From Deltaproteobacteria bacterium (GTDB taxonomy: Bacteria > Desulfobacterota > DSM-4660 > Desulfatiglandales > Desulfatiglandaceae), in the NCBI GenBank assembly GCA_018644785.1, contig JABGPV010000184.1, forward strand, positions 1 through 10,145: a stretch of DNA of 10,145 nt, written 5' to 3'. Position numbers and translations under genes: made by a program. Shown piece after piece: positions 5,806-10,145 of this stretch (within the stretch, counting starts at the first letter, position 1; every line of letters begins with the position of its first letter). Below the pieces are notes generated by a model, which made no database searches, had not been told where the DNA came from, and saw nothing but the letters and a program-made list of their open reading frames with translations.

Positions 5806-6966
5806 ATGTTCAAGGCAGCGACAGTTCAATTAAAGGCGCCTTTTTCGGAGAGCAAGGGGCGACGTTTGGGAGAGGGTCTGATCGGTAAATTAGACCAAGA
5901 ACCCCATGTATGCTGGCTTTTTTGCTCGGCCCAAAAGGGTGTAAAGAGCCTCTTGAAAGGCGTCAATGATGTTGTGAAAACCGATAACCTGATCGGTTGT
6001 ACCACAGACGGCGAGGTATCCAATGAAGGTTTCAGCAGTGAGTCGGCGGTCCTGGTCGGGATCGTTACCGATCGTATTGATTTTCATCTTTCGGTTGTAG
6101 AGAATCTCTCCCAAGGCTGTGAGGGCGCCGGCCGCAAACTGGCGCAGGGCCTACCGAAATCCACCCGATACCTTCAGCTGTTTTCAGACGGCATTACCAG
6201 CAATGGCTGTGCCATACTGAGAGGCATTTCGTCGGTTTTAGGTGAAGAAATCCCGGTTTCGGGCGGCACGGCCGGAGATGATGGTCGATTTGTGCGGACA
6301 TGGCAATTTGCCGGCAGGAAGATGCTGACGGATGCCGCTGTTGCGTTAGGTTTTTCGGGTGATTTTCAGCTGGGCACCGGCGTTCGAAGTGGCTGGACGC
6401 CGACCGGCCTGACAAAAACGGCTACGAGTGCTTCAGGGAACACGCTGTTTGAACTCAACGGGGAGCCGGCTCTGAAAGTATATGAACGTTTTTTGGGAAA
6501 ATATGCCCATAAGCTGCCCTCGATCGGCGTCGAATATCCCCTGGGGCTTGTCGGGCCAGCCGGAGATATTGGAAAAACCAATTATTTCCTGTTGCGCGCC
6601 ACCATGTCGGTGAACCGGGAAGAAGGTTCCATCACTTTTGCGGGAGAGATACCTGAAGGCGCCGAGGTGAGTCTGACTTGTGGAGATATTGCCTCTGTCT
6701 TGCACGCTTCAGAAGAAGCCGCCCAATTGGCCATATCGGATCTGGGAGATGCCACGGTCGCCATGATTTTCTGTTATTCCTGCATGGCCCGGAAAATCGT
6801 TCTGGGCAGCCGCACGCGGGAGGAAATCGAGCTGATACGGCAGAAGATCGGTCCCAACCTACCGATTGCGGGGTTTTACTCTTACGGTGAATACTCGCCC
6901 ATGAGATGTGGCAGTACCAGTTATCTTCATAATGAAACGACTACCGTATCCGTGATCGGGTTCTAG
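5806..6966 (+). CDS. FIST-domain (FIST_N + FIST_C) sensor protein
   Basis: The 386-aa product from ATG 5806 has the usual size of stand-alone FIST proteins, predicted small-ligand sensors. Recognisable segments are LIGCTTDGEVSNEGF near residues 62-77 (FIST_N glycine/threonine motif), VSGGTAGDDGRF near the end of FIST_N, and IAGFYSYGEYSPM near the C-terminus (FIST_C signature). No membrane helices or signal peptide are seen. The frame extends upstream to ATG 5605, but that part overlaps the preceding gene and is not FIST-like. ATG 5806 has only a poor ribosome site, so the start is uncertain by a few codons. The next gene, a hybrid kinase, starts 2 nt after the stop. FIST proteins of the NosP type bind haem and nitric oxide and control a co-encoded histidine kinase; the pairing here fits that theme, but I cannot identify a haem ligand. 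Confidence 0.88.
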   Translation: MFKAATVQLKAPFSESKGRRLGEGLIGKLDQEPHVCWLFCSAQKGVKSLLKGVNDVVKTDNLIGCTTDGEVSNEGFSSESAVLVGIVTDRIDFHLSVVENLSQGCEGAGRKLAQGLPKSTRYLQLFSDGITSNGCAILRGISSVLGEEIPVSGGTAGDDGRFVRTWQFAGRKMLTDAAVALGFSGDFQLGTGVRSGWTPTGLTKTATSASGNTLFELNGEPALKVYERFLGKYAHKLPSIGVEYPLGLVGPAGDIGKTNYFLLRATMSVNREEGSITFAGEIPEGAEVSLTCGDIASVLHASEEAAQLAISDLGDATVAMIFCYSCMARKIVLGSRTREEIELIRQKIGPNLPIAGFYSYGEYSPMRCGSTSYLHNETTTVSVIGF

Positions 6967-6968
6967 TC

Positions 6969-8972
6969 ATGAAAGAAATCAAGGGCCTCCGACTGCGGAT
7001 TAAAGAGCTTGAAAGTCTCTTGGCCCAGGCGGAACGTAGGTCTTACATCCTCACCAACCTGTTAAAGGAGGCCACCACCGAGTTCAAGCAGGCCTTGGAG
7101 CAAGTCACCACCTCCGAGGCAAACTTCCGCGCCATCATCGAAAACGCCCCCGAAGCGATCTATATTGCCGATGCCGAAACGCGCCAAATTCTGGACTGCA
7201 ATCCTTACACGACCCAATGGCTCGGCTACACGCGGTCGAAACTGTTGTCTATGAGGATAGAAGACATTCTCGATATCGGTTCCAGGGGGGTGCGGGAAAA
7301 TATCCGAAAGGCAGTTGAATACGGCTTCGTCCATGTACAGGAAAGACGTTTTCGCAAAAAATCGGGTGCATTTGTGGATGCGGAAATGACCGGAACCGTG
7401 GTGGAAATCCAGGGGCGCAAATGCTTTCTGGCTCTGGTTCGCGACATTACCGAACGCAAAACCATCGAAGAACTGTCAAGGTACAAAGAGCTCTTTGACC
7501 ATGCCATCGATCCGATAATCATCAGTCATTCCCAGGGCGCATTTCTTGAAATTAACGCCGTGGCCTGTAAGCGATTAGGTTATAGCCGCCGACGGTTGCT
7601 TAATATGTCATTCAAAAATGTCGTATCCCCGGATCAGATGGATATCCTGAGAGAAATGGGGCAGAAAATCCGATCCGGGGAAACCGTTCAGTTTGAGGTG
7701 GACATTCTGACCCGGTCCGGCGGGACCATCCCGTTCGAATTTCACTCAAGAATGATCAATTACCAGCACAAGCCAGCGGTTTTGAGCATGGCGCGTGATT
7801 TGAGCATCCGGAAACAGATGGAAAAAACCCTGATCCGTGGGGAACGGCTTTCGGCCGTCGGAGAAATGGCCAGCGGCGTTGCCCACAACTTCAACAACTT
7901 GCTGCAAGTCATCATGGGGGCCGGTGAAGCGGCGATCAGAAAACTTGAATCAGGTGAAATCAGAAAATGTCACGATGCCCTCGGCAATATTCTCGATGCA
8001 TCCCACAGAGGGGCCGATATCGTGAACAGGATTAAGGATTTCACCCTGTTGACAACCGGAGAAACGGATACGGTCCGTGTGTTTTCAATTGGTGAACTCA
8101 TCGAAGAAGCCGTGAACCTGACACGGCCGTTGTGGAAAAACCCCCTTGAAACGCGAAAATATCGTTTGAATTATTTCCGTACCCCCGGATGCCTGGTGGA
8201 AGGCAACCCCTCCGAGATCTATGAGGTCGCGGTCAATTTGATAAAAAATGCGCTGGAGGCCATGCCCCGGGGCGGGACGCTATCCATCAGTTCCGAAATT
8301 CGTGAGGGTCGGATATTTACCTCCTTCACAGACACTGGGAAAGGTGTCGTCGACGAAAACATCCAGCGCGTTTTCGAACCCTTTTTTACCACCAAAGGGC
8401 CTCAAAGCAGCGGTTTGGGGCTATCTTCCAGTTACGGGCTCGTTAAAAAGCACGGGGGCGACATACGCGTCGCGAGTGCTTTCGGCAAGGGCACAACCTT
8501 TACCATCGTTTTACCTCTGGCTGTGTCAAAAAAAAGGACAAGGGATCAACGTTTGTCCGCCCAGGAGTTCAAAACAGATAACTGCCTTCGCTTTCTGATG
8601 ATTGACGATGAACCCAATATCCTCAAAATGATGGAGCTCTGGTTCGAGGATTCGGAGGTGGAGTTGTATACAGCCAGTACGGCCGAAAAAGGTCTGCAGA
8701 CCATTCGCCAAGAGCGGTTCGATGTTATTCTGTGTGATTTCGGCATGGACGATATGAACGGTCTGGAAGTGGGAAAGGCGCATCTAGATTTTTGTCGGAT
8801 CGCGGGCATTCCCAAAACACCTTTTATGCTTTTGACCGGTCTGGATACCCAATTGGACGCCGAGACGTTAAGGGTAGTGGGTGTCGATCGGGTGGTTAAA
8901 AAACCGATTCCTGCCGATAAACTGTTTCATATTATCCAGGAAATGGCTGCCGCATCGGTCAATGCTATATGA
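6969..8972 (+). CDS. Hybrid sensor histidine kinase: coiled coil-PAS-PAS-HisKA-HATPase-REC
   Basis: The 667-aa soluble kinase starts with a coiled coil (residues 1-48), followed by two PAS domains (about 50-163 and 170-285), a HisKA domain with phospho-acceptor His306 in GVAHNFNNLL, an HATPase domain with N-box NLIKNALE (Asn427), G1 DTGKG (455-459), F-box FEPFFTTK (469-476) and G2 GLGL (482-485), and a C-terminal receiver domain. In the receiver, the acidic pair is Asp546/Asp547, the phospho-acceptor is Asp590, and the conserved Thr623 and Lys645 are present. All catalytic residues are there, so it should autophosphorylate and pass phosphate to its own receiver. The residue after His306 is Asn rather than the common Asp/Glu. 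No transmembrane segment is seen, so signals are cytoplasmic, possibly delivered by the FIST protein encoded 2 nt upstream. It has no DNA-binding output, so another phosphotransfer partner is expected. Confidence 0.95.
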   Translation: MKEIKGLRLRIKELESLLAQAERRSYILTNLLKEATTEFKQALEQVTTSEANFRAIIENAPEAIYIADAETRQILDCNPYTTQWLGYTRSKLLSMRIEDILDIGSRGVRENIRKAVEYGFVHVQERRFRKKSGAFVDAEMTGTVVEIQGRKCFLALVRDITERKTIEELSRYKELFDHAIDPIIISHSQGAFLEINAVACKRLGYSRRRLLNMSFKNVVSPDQMDILREMGQKIRSGETVQFEVDILTRSGGTIPFEFHSRMINYQHKPAVLSMARDLSIRKQMEKTLIRGERLSAVGEMASGVAHNFNNLLQVIMGAGEAAIRKLESGEIRKCHDALGNILDASHRGADIVNRIKDFTLLTTGETDTVRVFSIGELIEEAVNLTRPLWKNPLETRKYRLNYFRTPGCLVEGNPSEIYEVAVNLIKNALEAMPRGGTLSISSEIREGRIFTSFTDTGKGVVDENIQRVFEPFFTTKGPQSSGLGLSSSYGLVKKHGGDIRVASAFGKGTTFTIVLPLAVSKKRTRDQRLSAQEFKTDNCLRFLMIDDEPNILKMMELWFEDSEVELYTASTAEKGLQTIRQERFDVILCDFGMDDMNGLEVGKAHLDFCRIAGIPKTPFMLLTGLDTQLDAETLRVVGVDRVVKKPIPADKLFHIIQEMAAASVNAI

Positions 8973-9556
8973 CAAGGCTACAGCAGCAAATTCGATTCAT
9001 TCTCGAGGCCGATAAATTAAAACAGGTTATTCGCTGGACCCTTTTAACCGACGGTTCAAGGCGGGAAAACGCTGCGGAACATTCATGGCAATTGGCCATC
9101 ATGGCGATGGTACTGATGGAGCATCATTGCCCGAGCCAATTGAACCTTCTGCGCGTGCTCCAAATGCTTTTGGTACATGATCTTGTGGAGATTGATGCAG
9201 GCGATGTTCACTTTTGTGATACAGCGCAACGGCGCAAGCAAATTGACAAGGAGGCTAAAGCCGCTGATCGCCTGTTCAATTTGCTGCCCCATGACCAGGC
9301 ACGAATCCTCCTTCGCCTGTGGCATGAATTTGAAAACCAAGAATCCGAAGAAGCGATATTCGCGCACATTTTAGATCGCTTTCAGCCGATTTTGCATGGC
9401 TATGTCACTGAGGGGCGGACATGGCGGGAGAACGGCGTCTCACATCATCATCTGTTATCGATCATTGAGCCCATGAAAACGTCAGCCCCCGAAATACACG
9501 ACCATGCAGCCACTTTGATCGCAGATGCGGTTGCCAAAGGGTTCCTGCCGAAATAG
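8969..9556 (+). CDS. HD-domain phosphohydrolase (YfbR / 5'-deoxynucleotidase-like)
   Basis: The 195-aa product belongs to the HD_3-type group of metal-dependent phosphohydrolases, many of which act on nucleoside 5'-monophosphates. Metal-binding residues appear in order: His38 in AAEHSWQLA, the His70-Asp71 pair in LLVHDLVEIDAGD, and Asp136 in LDRFQPILHGY. Length matches the family (about 190-200 aa). The start ATG overlaps the kinase stop as ATGA (8969-8972), indicating translational coupling. The true substrate is not deducible. Given the coupling it may act in nucleotide signalling with the kinase, but such HD genes also occur as housekeeping hitchhikers. Confidence 0.9.
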   Translation: MTRLQQQIRFILEADKLKQVIRWTLLTDGSRRENAAEHSWQLAIMAMVLMEHHCPSQLNLLRVLQMLLVHDLVEIDAGDVHFCDTAQRRKQIDKEAKAADRLFNLLPHDQARILLRLWHEFENQESEEAIFAHILDRFQPILHGYVTEGRTWRENGVSHHHLLSIIEPMKTSAPEIHDHAATLIADAVAKGFLPK

Positions 9557-9593
9557 TGCCTTTCGGTGTAACGCTGAAACAGGGTAGTCATCA

Positions 9594-10145
9594 ATGATCC
9601 GAATTCTGGGTATCAATAGTTCGGCGCGAACCAAAGGGAGCCACGCCCTTTACGAATCCCATTGCGCCGTGATGTTGCAGGGTCTGATGGATACCATTCG
9701 GGAATCTTGTAACGATTGTCACACCGAAATGATCCATTTAAGTCAAATGAATATCCATCCCTGCCGAGCGTGTTTCTCTGATATGGAAACCAGGTGCCAC
9801 TATCTATGCGACTGCTTTGACGACGATTTCAGCATGGTCGCCAAGAAGATGATCGAAGCAGACGGGATTTTTTTTGCATCCCCAACTTATATGTTTGGTA
9901 TGGCCGGCATTTTAAAGCAATTTCTTGAGCGCTGGATCAGCTTCAAGGCGCCACCCGTTCCCCGTGAAAAAGTGACCAAATCGCTGGACGAATGCTTTGA
10001 TCTGGTGGAGCAGATGGCAGACGGCACATTAAAGGCCTCCAACCCTCTTCAGGGCAAAGTGGGAGGTATCGTAGTGGCTGGAAGCGAACTGGGCCAAGAC
10101 AACGTTGCAAAGGAAATAATGCTGATTCTAAATCTTTATGGATTT
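9594..10145 (+). CDS. Flavodoxin-fold NAD(P)H-dependent FMN reductase, cysteine-rich (3' end outside window)
   Basis: The frame is open from ATG 9594 to the window edge, 184 codons. AGGGT at 9581-9585 lies 8 nt before the ATG, and the gene begins 37 bp after the HD gene. The N-terminal ILGINSSARTKGSHA is the FMN phosphate-binding loop of the NADPH-dependent FMN reductase / iron-sulfur flavoprotein family. The segment ADGIFFASPTYMFGMAGILKQFLER is the family's flavin-ring loop. Cys57, Cys60, Cys68, Cys72 and Cys74 cluster in residues 57-74 and could carry an iron-sulfur centre, as in Isf-type flavoproteins, though the spacing is not the compact form I know. It probably mediates electron transfer or redox defence in an anaerobe. 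Product specificity is unknown. Confidence 0.87.
   Translation, partial: MIRILGINSSARTKGSHALYESHCAVMLQGLMDTIRESCNDCHTEMIHLSQMNIHPCRACFSDMETRCHYLCDCFDDDFSMVAKKMIEADGIFFASPTYMFGMAGILKQFLERWISFKAPPVPREKVTKSLDECFDLVEQMADGTLKASNPLQGKVGGIVVAGSELGQDNVAKEIMLILNLYGF

Noticed and set aside
1..10145. CRISPR arrays, insertion sequences, tRNA or rRNA genes
   Set aside because: No repeated spacer-like units, transposase motifs, terminal repeats or tRNA-like cloverleafs were seen on reading the window.

Overview
The window reads as chromosomal DNA of an anaerobic, metabolically versatile bacterium. The best guess is a Desulfobacterota member (sulfate-reducing Deltaproteobacteria type). Grounds for this are a tungsten-type aldehyde:ferredoxin oxidoreductase with its own MoaD-like partner, a PAS/PAS histidine kinase with the HNFNNLL H-box often seen in that group, a FIST sensor and a cysteine-rich flavoprotein. 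This assignment is inference; there is no rRNA or other phylogenetic marker. Every gene I accept lies on the + strand.

Region 1 (1-777). The 3' end of an iron-containing alcohol dehydrogenase gene is followed by a strong 12-bp hairpin. Next comes a 43-codon gene at 604-735, easily missed because of its size, whose product ends in IDGICGVY. That is the C-terminal signature of the mycofactocin precursor peptide MftA (usual form IDGMCGVY).

Region 2 (790-2786). An acyl-CoA synthetase of the AMP-binding family is followed by a 91-aa protein resembling MftB, the small RRE peptide chaperone of mycofactocin maturation. The peptide and its chaperone are therefore present but split by a CoA ligase, and the radical SAM enzyme MftC that should act with them is not in the window.

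Region 3 (2787-4813). A 226-bp gene-free leader with GC-rich inverted repeats precedes the 580-aa aldehyde:ferredoxin oxidoreductase gene, which has a strong Shine-Dalgarno site and ends at a convincing Rho-independent terminator.

Region 4 (4861-10145). A MoaD/ThiS-like gene and an unrecognised 203-aa gene come first. Then a tightly packed signalling group follows: a FIST-domain protein, a hybrid PAS-PAS-HisKA-HATPase-REC kinase (2-nt gap), an HD-domain phosphohydrolase (ATGA overlap) and the 5' part of a flavodoxin-fold, cysteine-rich reductase that runs off the end.

Working model (inference): a nicotinoprotein-like Fe-alcohol dehydrogenase using a mycofactocin-type redox cofactor oxidises an alcohol to an aldehyde. 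The tungsten AOR takes the aldehyde to the acid with ferredoxin reduction, and the AMP-forming ligase activates the acid to its CoA thioester. The FIST/kinase pair resembles NosP-type ligand-sensing modules. The mycofactocin precursor in this setting, with an Ile in place of the usual Met and a rearranged gene order, is the most noteworthy part of the window.
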